From Elusimicrobiales bacterium (GTDB lineage: Bacteria > Elusimicrobiota > Elusimicrobia > Elusimicrobiales > UBA9959), in NCBI GenBank assembly GCA_023701245.1, contig JAMPXK010000009.1, positions 1-62,873 of the forward strand: a DNA stretch of 62,873 nt. The letters are read 5' to 3'. Shown piece by piece: positions 35,697-44,752 of this stretch. A program made the translations under genes and the position numbers. Every line of letters starts with the position of its first letter. Positions within the stretch are counted from its first letter, which is position 1. The notes under the pieces are model-generated. The model searched no databases and was not told where the DNA came from. It was given only the letters and a program-made list of their open reading frames with translations.

Positions 35697-35882
35697 TCAG
35701 GGCTGGTCCACGCCCAGGTCGCGGCAGATCTTGCGGACGGTGAAGTCGGCTATCTCGTTATGCCGCGTGACGGGCACTTCCTTGTTGGTAACGGGATTCA
35801 TGAACACGGAGTATTTCCCCCCCTCTCGGGAGAGCACGCAACCCTTGCTGACAAGATGTCTAACCAGATCCTTGCGTTTCAT
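35697..35882 (-). CDS. HicA-like toxin family protein, orphan, His24 replaced by Tyr
   Basis: 61 residues from ATG 35882 (AGAGG ribosome-binding site; GTG two codons earlier also possible). KRKDLVRHLVSKGCVLSREG, then GGKYSVFMNP, VPVTRHNEIADFTVRKICRDLGV is the full HicA double-stranded-RNA-binding-like fold. HicA toxins cut mRNA using a His at about position 24. Here Lys23-Tyr24 stands there. No HicB antitoxin lies on either side. A decayed or repurposed HicA is likely. Confidence 0.8.
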   Translation of the reverse strand: MKRKDLVRHLVSKGCVLSREGGKYSVFMNPVTNKEVPVTRHNEIADFTVRKICRDLGVDQP

Positions 35883-35940
35883 ATACACCTCTTTCCGGCA
35901 GGCTTTGACTATATTTTAGCAGTTTGGGAGGTCGGGGGAA

Positions 35941-35974
35941 ATAAAAACCGGCGGCTCCGGAGGGAGCCGCCGGT
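35941..35974 (-). terminator. Intrinsic terminator after the Ala/Pro-rich secreted protein gene
   Basis: Perfect twelve-base arms ACCGGCGGCTCC / GGAGCCGCCGGT with a four-base loop, followed on the minus strand by TTTTTATTT. It ends the long minus-strand transcript before the HicA-like gene. Confidence 0.92.
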
Positions 35975-35991
35975 CATGGCCCGGGCCACGG

Positions 35992-36501
35992 TCAGTCGGC
36001 GCTGCGCAAGATGCGGTCCACCAGTTTCCAGGTCACGCCCGCCTTGCCGGCCGTCACCTGCACGAAGGTGATGGCCCCGTCTTCAGGACTTTCCAGCACC
36101 AGGAGGCTGCGCCCCCCGTCGTTCATGACCCCTTTGAGCTGCCCGTAGGAGGCCGGCATGCCGCCCGCCAGGGGCGAGGGGTCTTCCTGGTCCCCGCCGT
36201 AAGAGCCAGCGGAGAACCGCCCGGTCTCGTCGGGGTCTCCCTTGGAATCTATCATCACCACGGACTCTTCCGCTTCCTGGTCGGCCGGCTTGGGCGCGGG
36301 CCTGGCGGCGGCCTTCTGGGCGGCGGCCGGCTTGGCGGCGGCCGGGGCCGCCGGCTTCTGCGCGTCGGCGGGGGCGGCCTTGGCGGCCTTCTTGCCGGGC
36401 GCGGGCGCGGTTTCGCTCTTTGTCCCGGCCGGGGCGGCGGTCTGCGCGCACGCCGGCGCGGCGCAGGCCGCGAACAGCAGAACTGTGAGGATAGTTTTCA
36501 T
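35992..36501 (-). CDS. Secreted Ala/Pro/Lys-rich protein, unknown function
   Basis: 169 residues. Signal peptide MKTILTVLLFAACAAPACAQ, then a 55-residue low-complexity linker of Ala, Pro and Lys. A globular C-terminal part of about 95 residues follows (RSLLVLESPEDGAITFVQVT, VTWKLVDRILRSAD). A GGAGG ribosome-binding site precedes the ATG. It lies 12 bases after murI. It may span or bind the peptidoglycan, but that is only inferred from layout. Confidence 0.75.
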   Translation of the reverse strand: MKTILTVLLFAACAAPACAQTAAPAGTKSETAPAPGKKAAKAAPADAQKPAAPAAAKPAAAQKAAARPAPKPADQEAEESVVMIDSKGDPDETGRFSAGSYGGDQEDPSPLAGGMPASYGQLKGVMNDGGRSLLVLESPEDGAITFVQVTAGKAGVTWKLVDRILRSAD

Positions 36502-36513
36502 AAAAGACCTCCG

Positions 36514-37317
36514 TTAGAACCGTTTGACCGCTACTTTGCCCGTCCGTATCCCGAGGAGCCTGAACGCCAGGGCGGAAAATCTTTCGGGGGCGTCGCTCAC
36601 GATGAACTCGCAGCGGCCCCGCCGGCCAGGGTTCAGCAGCCGCCGCCCGGCCAGTTCCGCCCGCGCCGAAGCCGCGGCGGCGTGCGCGGAATCCACTATG
36701 CGCGTGCGCGGGCCCATCACTTTGGCTATGATCTTTTTCAGCAGCGGGTAATGCGTGCACCCCAGTATCAAGGCGTCTATCTTTTTCTTCCTGAACGGCG
36801 CCAGGTATTCGCGCGCCACGTCGGCGGCTACGGCCTTGGAGCACCAGCCTTCCTCCACCAGGGGGACGAAGAGCGGGCAGGCCTTTTCCAGCACCCGCAC
36901 CCGGGCGCCGGCCGCGGCCAGCGCCTTGGAGTAGGCGCGGCTGTTGACGGTGGCGGAGGTCCCGGTCACCAGGATCCTCCCCCCGGCCGGGGCGGCCGCC
37001 AGCGCGGCTTCCACGCCGGGCAATATCACCCCGAGCACCGGCACCGGGGAGACCTTGCGGATCTCGTCGAGGGCCAGCGAAGAGGCGGTATTGCAGGCCA
37101 CTACCAGCAGCTTAATTTTCTTCTCGAGCAAAAACCCGGTGATCTCCCGGGAAAAGGCTATGACGGCTTCGGCGGACTTGGTGCCGTAAGGCACCCTGGC
37201 GGTATCCCCGAAATAGATAAGGTTCTCGCCCGGCAGCTGCGCGCGCAGTTCCCTGAAGACGGTCAGCCCGCCCAGGCCCGAATCGAAAACGCCTATCGGC
37301 CGTTCGCTGGCCTTCAT
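36514..37317 (-). CDS. murI: Glutamate racemase
   Basis: Supplies D-glutamate for peptidoglycan. 267 residues. IGVFDSGLGGLTVFREL at the N terminus, the two catalytic Cys in VVACNTASS (Cys75) and LGCTHYPL (Cys187), and YFGDTARVPYGTKS. Starts one base after the amidase stop. Grouped with the amidase and, further upstream, rodA-mrdA-mreBCD, so this is a wall-synthesis block. Confidence 0.96.
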   Translation of the reverse strand: MKASERPIGVFDSGLGGLTVFRELRAQLPGENLIYFGDTARVPYGTKSAEAVIAFSREITGFLLEKKIKLLVVACNTASSLALDEIRKVSPVPVLGVILPGVEAALAAAPAGGRILVTGTSATVNSRAYSKALAAAGARVRVLEKACPLFVPLVEEGWCSKAVAADVAREYLAPFRKKKIDALILGCTHYPLLKKIIAKVMGPRTRIVDSAHAAAASARAELAGRRLLNPGRRGRCEFIVSDAPERFSALAFRLLGIRTGKVAVKRF

Positions 37318-37318
37318 A

Positions 37319-38911
37319 TCATTTCCATTGCTTCGTTTCCGCGTACTTCATCACGCCCTTGTAGATGGCGGCGGCGATCTTCTTGCGCGCGCCCTTGTCG
37401 TTAAGGTGCTTCTGGTCGGAGGAGTTGGTCATAAAGCCCATTTCCACCAGCACGCCCGGGGAATAAGTGCCGCGCAGCACGTAGAAAGCCGCCTGTTTCA
37501 CGCCGCGGTTTACGAAGGGGGTGCGCTTCTCCATCTCCGCGGTTATGAACCCGGCCAGCCGGCCGCCCTCGTTGAGGTATTCGTTGCGGGCCATGGAATG
37601 CAGCAGCATGGCGGCCGGGTCCCCCTGGCTCCCGCCGTCCTCCAGGCCTACCACGGAGTTTTCGTAGTCCGCGACCTCGGCGGCCCACGGGTCGGAGGCT
37701 TTCTCCGACATGAAATAGATCTCGAAGCCTTTTTCCCGGCGGTCGCGCGAGGCGTTGGCGTGTATGGAAATGAAGATGTCGGCCTTGAAGTTGTTGGCCA
37801 CCACGGACCGGTCGGCCAGCGGGATGAACTCGTCGGAAGAGCGGGTCAGCAGCACGTCGAAGATCTCCTCGCCTTTAAGAAGGTCGTAAAGTTCTTTGGC
37901 GACCAGCAGGTTCATCTCCTTTTCCTTAAGACCGAACAGCTTGCGGCCGCCCGGGTCCTTGCCGCCGTGCCCCGCGTCTATCACCACTTTCTTGCGCGCG
38001 GACCCGTCAAGCACCATCTTGTCGGGGATGTTCATGGCCGGGGCGGCGGCCGCGGCGGCCTGGCCCGGCGCCGTACCGGCAGCGGAGGCCGGCTGCAGGG
38101 AGGGCGCGCCGCCGGGGGCGATAACCTGCGCCTTCTCCTCGGCGGGGGCGTTTATGGACTGGGGAATGGAACTCTTCTTCTTGGAAACGTCTATCACCAC
38201 CCGGTCCGGGTCGGTAAGTTTGAAAACGTTAACCCCGTCGAAATTCTCGTCCGGGTCGATGACCAGGCGCGTCATCTTGTTCTCCTGCAGCAGGTCCACG
38301 CCGCGCACGGCGCCGTCGCCTATCTTTATCTTCTCCTCGCCGGCTATCACGCCGCCCAGGATGGTCACCTTGAAGAGGTTGTTCTCCTTCTGCGTGGTCT
38401 GCAGTTCCAACGGCTCCTCCATGTAGACCACTATGCGGGTCTTGTCCTGGTAGGAGAAATAGTTCACGGAAGTGATGTTGACCTCGCGCTGAGCGCCCAG
38501 CGAGCCGGTGGCCTTGTTGTAATCCAGCCTGAAGCCGAAAGCCTCCGCGAACTGTTTTGAGACGAAGAACTCCAGGGCCAGGAAGGCCTTGCCCCCGCGC
38601 ACTATCAGCGGGTTGGGGAATTCCTGCTTCTCGTCGTTGATCATCACGGAATCCGACTTCATGAAAAAGACCACTTTGTTGCCCTTGATCTGCAGCAGCA
38701 GTTTGCCGGAGACCGGGTACCAGTAGATCTTGCCGCCTATGAGCTTGGCCGCCTCGGCGGCGTTGAGGTACGTGGTGCCGCTGAGGCTGTAGGTCCCGAT
38801 CTTGCCGGAATATACCCCGTTCCTGAGGTAGGTGATCTCGTCCACGCGCGCGTGCGCCGGGGCGCAAAGCGCCGCCGCCATGAAAAGCACTGCCAGAACT
38901 CGTTTAAGCAT
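37319..38911 (-). CDS. amiC: N-acetylmuramoyl-L-alanine amidase with AMIN domains
   Basis: 530 residues. Signal peptide MLKRVLAVLFMAAALCAPAHA. An N-terminal copper-amine-oxidase-like/AMIN-type region (25-240) includes KIYWYPVSGKLLLQIKGNKV and TRIVVYMEEPLELQT. An Ala/Pro linker follows, then the amidase_3 catalytic domain with zinc ligands in VVIDAGHGGKDPGG, LTRSSDEFIPLADR, ISIHANAS and GVLVEMGFMTN. It cuts cell-wall peptide cross-bridges in the periplasm, usually at division. Symbol given by resemblance. Confidence 0.92.
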   Translation of the reverse strand: MLKRVLAVLFMAAALCAPAHARVDEITYLRNGVYSGKIGTYSLSGTTYLNAAEAAKLIGGKIYWYPVSGKLLLQIKGNKVVFFMKSDSVMINDEKQEFPNPLIVRGGKAFLALEFFVSKQFAEAFGFRLDYNKATGSLGAQREVNITSVNYFSYQDKTRIVVYMEEPLELQTTQKENNLFKVTILGGVIAGEEKIKIGDGAVRGVDLLQENKMTRLVIDPDENFDGVNVFKLTDPDRVVIDVSKKKSSIPQSINAPAEEKAQVIAPGGAPSLQPASAAGTAPGQAAAAAAPAMNIPDKMVLDGSARKKVVIDAGHGGKDPGGRKLFGLKEKEMNLLVAKELYDLLKGEEIFDVLLTRSSDEFIPLADRSVVANNFKADIFISIHANASRDRREKGFEIYFMSEKASDPWAAEVADYENSVVGLEDGGSQGDPAAMLLHSMARNEYLNEGGRLAGFITAEMEKRTPFVNRGVKQAAFYVLRGTYSPGVLVEMGFMTNSSDQKHLNDKGARKKIAAAIYKGVMKYAETKQWK

Positions 38912-38933
38912 ATTCTCCTCTCGGGGACCGTTC

Positions 38934-40382
38934 TTATTCCAGTATTATCCTGTAGTCTTCCCAGGTCAGCTGGGGGTCGGCCGCCAGTTTCACGGCGCGG
39001 TGCACGTTCTTCTCTATCATGCCGATCTTCTTTTTCAGCACTTCGCAGAGGATAGGGTGCGTGACCACGCGCAGGTTGCCTCCGGGGCGGCCCATGGTGA
39101 TATTGTGGATCTCGCGCTGGATCTTGATGCGGATGCTCTCGCTGGAAAGCACGCGACCCGACCCGTGGCATTCCGGGCATTCCTCGGTCAGCAGGCTCAC
39201 GGTGCTCACGCGCTTGCGCTCGCGCGTCATTTCCACCAGGCCCAGCCTGGTTATGGGCAGGATGCGGATCTTGGCCCGGTCGCGGCTTACCGCGTTCTCC
39301 AGGGCCTGCACCACCTTGTGGCGGTTGGAGGCCTTCTTCATGTCTATGAAGTCTATGACGATGATGCCGCCGATGTTGCGCAGGCGCAGCTGCCGGGCCA
39401 CTTCTCCGGCGGCCTCTATGTTGGTGGCGGTCACGGTCTCTTCCTGGGACTTGTTGCCGGTGAAGCGGCCGGTGTTCACGTCTATGGCGCAGAGCGACTC
39501 CGCCTCCTGGATGATGATGCTGCCGCCGTTGGGGAGCGGCACCTTCACCCGGCGCAGTTCGTCTATGTCCTTCTCTATATTGAAGGCCTTGAAGATAGGC
39601 GTCTTGCTTTCGTAGAACTTGATCTTATCCTTCAGGTCGGGCGAGATCTTGGCGGCCAGTTCCTGGACGTTATGGAAGTCGTCCTTGTTGTCGAGCATGT
39701 AGATGGTGGTCTCGTCGGACAGGATGTCGCGCGCCACCTGCATGGTCATATCCATGTCCTTATGCAGCAGCGCCGGGGGGCGTGAGGCGTCGTAGCGGGC
39801 CTGGATGGACTCCCACATCTTGAGCAGGTACTCCACCTCTCGCTTGAGCTCGTCCTCGGTGGCGCCCTCGGCCTCGGTGCGCACGATGCAGCCCTTGGTG
39901 CCGAGCATCTTGGAATCGGCTATCTTGCGCATGATCTCGGAAAGGCGCTTGCGCTCGGCGTCGTCCTCGATGCTCTTGGACACGCCCACGAAATCCTGGA
40001 ACGGCGTCAGCACCAGGTAGCGGCCGGGCAGGGACACGTCCATGGTCACCTTCATGCCTTTCGTGCTGATGGCGTCCTTGGTGACCTGCACCATCACTTC
40101 CTGGTCCTTCTTGAGCAGCTTGTCTATCGGCTCCTTCTGGTTGCCCAGCACGTCGGAGATGTAGATATAGGCGTTCTTGTCCAGGCCGATGTTCATGAAG
40201 GCGCTGGAGATGCCGGGCAGCACGTTCTCCACCACGGCCTTGTAGATATTGCCCACGATGTTGCCGGAGCTGCGGCGTTCCCAGAACAGTTCGGAAAGCT
40301 TGCCGTCCTCCAGTATCGCTATGCGCGTCTCCTCGAACGAGGTGTTAGCGAAAATCTCTCTCTTTACCTTTGCGTTTGCCAT
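38934..40382 (-). CDS. rng: Ribonuclease E/G family endoribonuclease
   Basis: 482 residues. S1 RNA-binding insert at about 40-125 (GNIYKAVVENVLPGISSAFM, KNAYIYISDV), 5'-sensor, and DNase-I-like catalytic part with Mg-binding Asp in CAIDVNTGRF and VIDFIDMKKA. The zinc-link Cys pair is in CPECHGSGRV. It is the short RNase G-type enzyme without the long RNase E scaffold. Usual neighbour of rodA-mre genes and of the DUF2344 protein. Confidence 0.95.
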   Translation of the reverse strand: MANAKVKREIFANTSFEETRIAILEDGKLSELFWERRSSGNIVGNIYKAVVENVLPGISSAFMNIGLDKNAYIYISDVLGNQKEPIDKLLKKDQEVMVQVTKDAISTKGMKVTMDVSLPGRYLVLTPFQDFVGVSKSIEDDAERKRLSEIMRKIADSKMLGTKGCIVRTEAEGATEDELKREVEYLLKMWESIQARYDASRPPALLHKDMDMTMQVARDILSDETTIYMLDNKDDFHNVQELAAKISPDLKDKIKFYESKTPIFKAFNIEKDIDELRRVKVPLPNGGSIIIQEAESLCAIDVNTGRFTGNKSQEETVTATNIEAAGEVARQLRLRNIGGIIVIDFIDMKKASNRHKVVQALENAVSRDRAKIRILPITRLGLVEMTRERKRVSTVSLLTEECPECHGSGRVLSSESIRIKIQREIHNITMGRPGGNLRVVTHPILCEVLKKKIGMIEKNVHRAVKLAADPQLTWEDYRIILE

Positions 40383-40403
40383 AAGACTCTCCTTGAACTT
40401 AAA

Positions 40404-41081
40404 TCAGAACACTTCCAATTTACCGCTGGAATCCAACCAGTACAATTCTTTCCTTACTATGCGCTTGAACGCCGGTTTGCCGCCGCTCATCAGCTCGGCC
40501 GCGGTCTCCGGTTTCACGTTGCGTCCGGGGACCAGCAGCAGGGTGACCTTCAGCAGGCCGGTGGCCGGGTCATAGGAGGCCGTCAGCACCGGGGCCCGCG
40601 CGTCGAGCGTCTTGCGCTCGCCCGACGGCTTCACTTTCTCGTACGGCAGCGTCTTGAGCGCCAGGAAGGCGTCCACCGCGGCCTGCGAAAAACCGGCCGG
40701 GAACTCCGCCTCCATGAAATACTCCGCCGCGTTCACCGCCGCTTCTATCGACGGGAAGAAAACCGGGATGCGCCTGGCCGACAGCAGGCGGAAACTTTCG
40801 TCGTCTAGAGGCTGGAGCTTCTCCAGCGCCGCCGCGGCCTGCGCGAACTCCTCCAGGTACAGGTCGGCGTATTCGCAGAGGCTTTCATGCCCCACCGAGA
40901 CCGCCGGCCCGAAAGCCATCTTGGGCACGGCGGCGCCGCCCACCTTGGCCGGCCAGAACTTCAGCCCGCAGGCGGCCGCCCGCGCGCGCAGCGCTTTTAT
41001 CTGCTCCAGGTGGCTCAAGTCCTTCGCCGGGGCCAGCCTGGCGAACTTGAGCCTGATGCGTGACTTGGGAGCTTCGTTCAT
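40404..41081 (-). CDS. DUF2344 (TIGR03936) protein without its radical SAM partner
   Basis: 225 residues. RIRLKFARLAPAKDLSHLEQ and PKMAFGPAVSVGHESLCEYADL match the DUF2344 pattern (K-x-G-x-x-R-x-x-S-H-L-D and sF-x-P-L-x-x-G-x-x-S-x-x-E). The Arg/Asp of the first motif are changed here. The gene normally stands next to, or fused with, a B12-binding radical SAM protein between rodA and rng. That partner is missing, since rodA ends one base upstream. Confidence 0.8.
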   Translation of the reverse strand: MNEAPKSRIRLKFARLAPAKDLSHLEQIKALRARAAACGLKFWPAKVGGAAVPKMAFGPAVSVGHESLCEYADLYLEEFAQAAAALEKLQPLDDESFRLLSARRIPVFFPSIEAAVNAAEYFMEAEFPAGFSQAAVDAFLALKTLPYEKVKPSGERKTLDARAPVLTASYDPATGLLKVTLLLVPGRNVKPETAAELMSGGKPAFKRIVRKELYWLDSSGKLEVF

Positions 41082-41082
41082 A

Positions 41083-42423
41083 TCAGACCAGCGCGTACCT
41101 CCGCGCGTAAACCGACTCGGCTATCCCCAGGGCGGCCATCGTGGCCACCAGGTTGGACCCGCCGTAGGAGAGCAGCGGCAGCGGCACGCCGGCCACCGGC
41201 GCGAACCCCAGCAGCATGCCGAAATTTATGCAGAAATAGACCAGGAACATGGCGAAGATGCCGCAGTTCACCAGGTAACCGAACCGGTCGCGCGCCAGGC
41301 GCGCCCCCTGCATCACCCGGCGCATCACCAGGACGTAAAGGCCCACCACCAGGAGCATTCCCCAGAACCCCATCTCCTCGCCCACCACGGCCAGGATGAA
41401 GTCCGTGTGCCGCTCCGGCACGAAGCCCAGGCGGGACTGGGTCCCCGAGAACACGCCGCGCCCCAGTATGCCGCCGGACCCTATGGCGATGCGCGCCTGC
41501 AGCAGGTTGTACCCCGCGCCGCGCGGGTCCGATTCAGGCGACAGGAACACTTCCAGCCGTTTCTGCTGGTAATCCTTCATCTGGTTCTTCACCAGCATCC
41601 CGGAGAAGAAGCCGAAAATAAGCACCAGGGCCGCGCCGGCGAAATAAACGCCCGTGACATTGGCGTAAAGCTTTACCGAGAGGCGCCACATCGCCCAGGC
41701 GGCCGCGCCGGCCGCGCCCACGAAGGTCAGGGCGCTCACCCAGGAATTGGACAGGTTGAAGAAGTAGGCCACCAGGGGGTTATCGAGCAGCTCGGGGTTG
41801 AGCGTTATCACGGTCCACAGCACCGGGAACAGGGCGGAAATAAAGGCGTAACCCAGGATGATGGACAGGTGGAAGATGCTGGCCCCGGCGGCGAACAGCA
41901 TGATGAGCGCCACCGGGAAGGTGATGAGGATAGCGGAGAAGTCCGGCTGCTTTATGAGCAGGAAGAAGACCGGCAGGCACAGCGCGAAAGCGCCCAGCAC
42001 GGTCTGGATCTCCCTGATCCGCCCGATGCGCTTGTCCAGAAAATTGGCCAGCGCGAGGATAAGCCCCACGCGCGCGAATTCCGACGGCTGCACGGAGAAG
42101 AAAGGCAGTCGGTACCAGGACCGGGCGCCCTTGTCCACCACGCCGAAAACAAGCACCCCGGCGAGGAAGATGAGCAGGAACCCGTACACGTACTTCCATT
42201 GGTCCTGGTAGATCTGGTAGTTCAGGCTCCAGGCCACGCCGAAAGCGATAAGCCCCAGGGGAATGGCTATGAGCTGGATCCGGATTATCCTGGCCTGCTG
42301 CGGCAGCACCGCCACCGAGGAGAAGACCGCTATGGTGCCCAGCGCCAGCAGCGCCAGCACCGCCAGGAACAGAACCCAGTCCATGCGGTTCTTCTTAAGG
42401 CCGGCCTGCGTGGTGGCTATCAC
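41083..42423 (-). CDS. rodA: Rod-shape SEDS glycosyltransferase RodA
   Basis: Peptidoglycan polymerase of the elongasome. 446 residues with about ten membrane segments. SEDS signatures include RSWYRLPFFSVQPSEFARV, VGEEMGFWG near the periplasmic Asp/Glu site, and the C-terminal GVPLPLLSYGGSNLVATMAALGI. The ATGA overlap with mrdA (42420-42423) couples it to its transpeptidase partner. Confidence 0.96.
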   Translation of the reverse strand: MIATTQAGLKKNRMDWVLFLAVLALLALGTIAVFSSVAVLPQQARIIRIQLIAIPLGLIAFGVAWSLNYQIYQDQWKYVYGFLLIFLAGVLVFGVVDKGARSWYRLPFFSVQPSEFARVGLILALANFLDKRIGRIREIQTVLGAFALCLPVFFLLIKQPDFSAILITFPVALIMLFAAGASIFHLSIILGYAFISALFPVLWTVITLNPELLDNPLVAYFFNLSNSWVSALTFVGAAGAAAWAMWRLSVKLYANVTGVYFAGAALVLIFGFFSGMLVKNQMKDYQQKRLEVFLSPESDPRGAGYNLLQARIAIGSGGILGRGVFSGTQSRLGFVPERHTDFILAVVGEEMGFWGMLLVVGLYVLVMRRVMQGARLARDRFGYLVNCGIFAMFLVYFCINFGMLLGFAPVAGVPLPLLSYGGSNLVATMAALGIAESVYARRYALV

Positions 42424-44276
42424 AGCGCCCCCTTGGCCGGCGCGGCCGCGGCCGGTACCAACCTGGGCCCGGCGGGCATCGTCACTTCCGCGGGAACGGC
42501 GCGCTGTTTCTTGAGATCGTCGCGGAGGGCGGCTTCGATAACGGCCCTGGCTATGGGGCCGGCGGAGGAGGACCCGTGCTCGCCGTGCTCCACCAGGACG
42601 GCCACGGCTATCCTGGAAGGCTGGTCGCCCACGGTGGCGTACGCCACGAACCAGGCGTGGTCCTTGCCCTGGGGGTTCTGCGCCGTGCCGGTCTTGCCGT
42701 AGATCTCGGCGTTGGCTATTTTGGCGGACTGCCCGGTGCCTTCCATCACCACGCTGCGCAGCCCTTCGCGCACCAGGCGCCAGGTGGACGGCTTCAACTC
42801 CACCCGGCTGAGGGTCTGGGGCTCGCCTTTATAGATCGTCTCGCCGTCGCTGCGCACGATCCGGTCCACGTAATAAGGCCGGTGGAATTCCCCGCCGTTG
42901 GCCACCGCGGCTATCATGCCGGCGGCCTGCATCGGGGTCATCAGCGTTTCGCCCTGGCCTATGGCCAGGTTCAGCGTGTCGCCTATGAACCAGTAACTCT
43001 TCTTGGCGGCCCGGGGACTGGGACCGAACACGTTGCCCGCCTTCTCGTCGGGCAGGGCTATGCCGGAAGTCTGCCCCAGGCGGAAGGCGCGGGCGTATTT
43101 CTCTATGTTCAGGGCGCCCGCCCGCTGGCCGTTGACGTAAAAATAAACGTCGCAGGATTTAGCCAGGCCTTCGGTAAAATCAACGCTGTTGTGCCCGCGT
43201 TTCTCCCAGCACTTGAAGACGCGGCTGCCGGCGTCGTAAAAGCCGGGGCAGAACACGCGTTCCTCCGGGCGCACGCGCCCCGTCTCCAGCAGGGCCGCGC
43301 CCGTAACGATCTTGAAAATGGAGCCGGGCGGATAGGTCCCCTGCAGGGCCACGTTGAATTCCGGCAGGATCTTGCCGGCGGGCAGCCCCTCTTTTTCGGA
43401 GCCGGAAAGCACGAACATGTTCGGGTCGTAGTCCGGGGCGGAGGCGAAGGCGATCACGCGCCCGTCGCGCGGGTCCAGGGCCACCACGGCGCCTTTGCCG
43501 CTGATGGACTTGGCCAGGCCCTCCTCGGCGGCGGCCTGCGCCTTGGAATCTATCGTCAGGAAAATGTCGGCCCCCGGCACCCACTTGCGGCTCTCCAGCA
43601 CGCGGTTGAGTTTGCCCCGGGAATCCACTTCCAGGTAAATGCCGCCGTCCTTGCCCTTGAGTTCCTTCTCGTACGTCTTTTCCAGGCCGGCCTTGCCCAG
43701 GCGGGAATCCATGGAATAATTCTTGTCCTTGGACCGGGCCGCCCAGTCCCGCGTGTCCATCTTGCCTATATAGCCCACCAGGTGGCTGAGGTAGGCGCCG
43801 AAGGGATAATAGCGCCTGGCCTCCACGATGATGTCGATGCCGGGATACAGGGCCTTCAGTTCGGAGAGGGCCAGCATGATCTTGGGCGGAAGGTTCTCCG
43901 CCAGGCGCACCGGCTTTTCCCGGGAAGCGGCCTTGAAGATGGTGTTGCGCAGGGTTTCGTAGTCCGCCGCCAGCGGGCGGGCCAGCGCCCTGGCCATGCG
44001 CTCTATCTCGGTCTTGGTCCTGGCCTGGCTGGGGAAATAGATGAGGCTGAAGGAAGGCTTGCTGGTGGCCAGCGCCACGTCGTCGGAAGAGAAGATGCGG
44101 CCGCGGGGGGCCGCCTGCGAAATTATCTGCGTGCGGTTCTTTTCGGCTATCTCGCGGTAATGCGCGGCGCCCAGCACCTGCAGGTTCACCAGCCGCAGCA
44201 AAAACAGCAGGGCGGCCGCGTAGCCCAGCACCCAGACCAGTTCCAGCCGCTCCTGCGGGATCTGCCGGTCGATCAT
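42420..44276 (-). CDS. mrdA: Penicillin-binding protein 2 (elongasome transpeptidase)
   Basis: 618 residues. One N-terminal membrane helix (VLGYAAALLFLLRLVNLQVL), pedestal domain (LSHLVGYIG) and transpeptidase domain with active-site Ser in YPPGSIFKIVTG, SxN-type KSCDVYFYV and KTG box YGKTGTAQNP. IAVAVLVEHGEHGSSSAGPI is a usual PBP2 end motif. Overlaps mreD by four bases at its start and rodA at its end. Confidence 0.97.
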   Translation of the reverse strand: MIDRQIPQERLELVWVLGYAAALLFLLRLVNLQVLGAAHYREIAEKNRTQIISQAAPRGRIFSSDDVALATSKPSFSLIYFPSQARTKTEIERMARALARPLAADYETLRNTIFKAASREKPVRLAENLPPKIMLALSELKALYPGIDIIVEARRYYPFGAYLSHLVGYIGKMDTRDWAARSKDKNYSMDSRLGKAGLEKTYEKELKGKDGGIYLEVDSRGKLNRVLESRKWVPGADIFLTIDSKAQAAAEEGLAKSISGKGAVVALDPRDGRVIAFASAPDYDPNMFVLSGSEKEGLPAGKILPEFNVALQGTYPPGSIFKIVTGAALLETGRVRPEERVFCPGFYDAGSRVFKCWEKRGHNSVDFTEGLAKSCDVYFYVNGQRAGALNIEKYARAFRLGQTSGIALPDEKAGNVFGPSPRAAKKSYWFIGDTLNLAIGQGETLMTPMQAAGMIAAVANGGEFHRPYYVDRIVRSDGETIYKGEPQTLSRVELKPSTWRLVREGLRSVVMEGTGQSAKIANAEIYGKTGTAQNPQGKDHAWFVAYATVGDQPSRIAVAVLVEHGEHGSSSAGPIARAVIEAALRDDLKKQRAVPAEVTMPAGPRLVPAAAAPAKGAL

Positions 44277-44752
44277 AGTATGCCGGTCCGCCGTTTCAGC
44301 CCGTAGAAGACCTGGAACAGCACCGGCACCGCCAGCGCGTTCAGGAACGGTTCCACGAGGAAAATTTTAAGACCCAGGGGATTTATCCTGGAGAACGCCA
44401 GGCTCAGGCCCTGGTAAAAGAACATGCAGACCCACGACAGGGCCAGCGCGGCCACCAGCTGGGAGAACAGCCCCGCCAGGTCGAAATGGCGCTTGAGCGT
44501 ATGCACCGCGTAGGCCATCAGCGAATAGGTCAGCGCGTAGCCGCCGAACATGTTGGCTCCCAGCATGTCGGCGTAAAGGCCCAGGAAAAAACCCCAGGCC
44601 ACGGATTTTACGGGCCCCGCGAGGATGGCCGAGCAGAGGGCGGCAGCGAACAGCAGGTTGGGCGCCAGCCCGAAGAAAGCCAGGTTCTGGGTCCACCACC
44701 AGTAGGCGGCCCCGGAAGCCAGGTAGATAAAAAGTTCCAGGATGATCGTCAT
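44273..44752 (-). CDS. mreD: Rod-shape membrane protein MreD
   Basis: 159 residues, five or six hydrophobic segments. ASGAAYWWWTQNLAFFGLAPNLL, GPVKSVAWGFFLGLYADMLG and LNPLGLKIFLVEPFLNALAVP fit MreD by hydrophobic pattern and context. Sequence conservation in the family is low, so position between mreC and mrdA, with ATGA overlaps on both sides, is the main support. Confidence 0.88.
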   Translation of the reverse strand: MTIILELFIYLASGAAYWWWTQNLAFFGLAPNLLFAAALCSAILAGPVKSVAWGFFLGLYADMLGANMFGGYALTYSLMAYAVHTLKRHFDLAGLFSQLVAALALSWVCMFFYQGLSLAFSRINPLGLKIFLVEPFLNALAVPVLFQVFYGLKRRTGIL

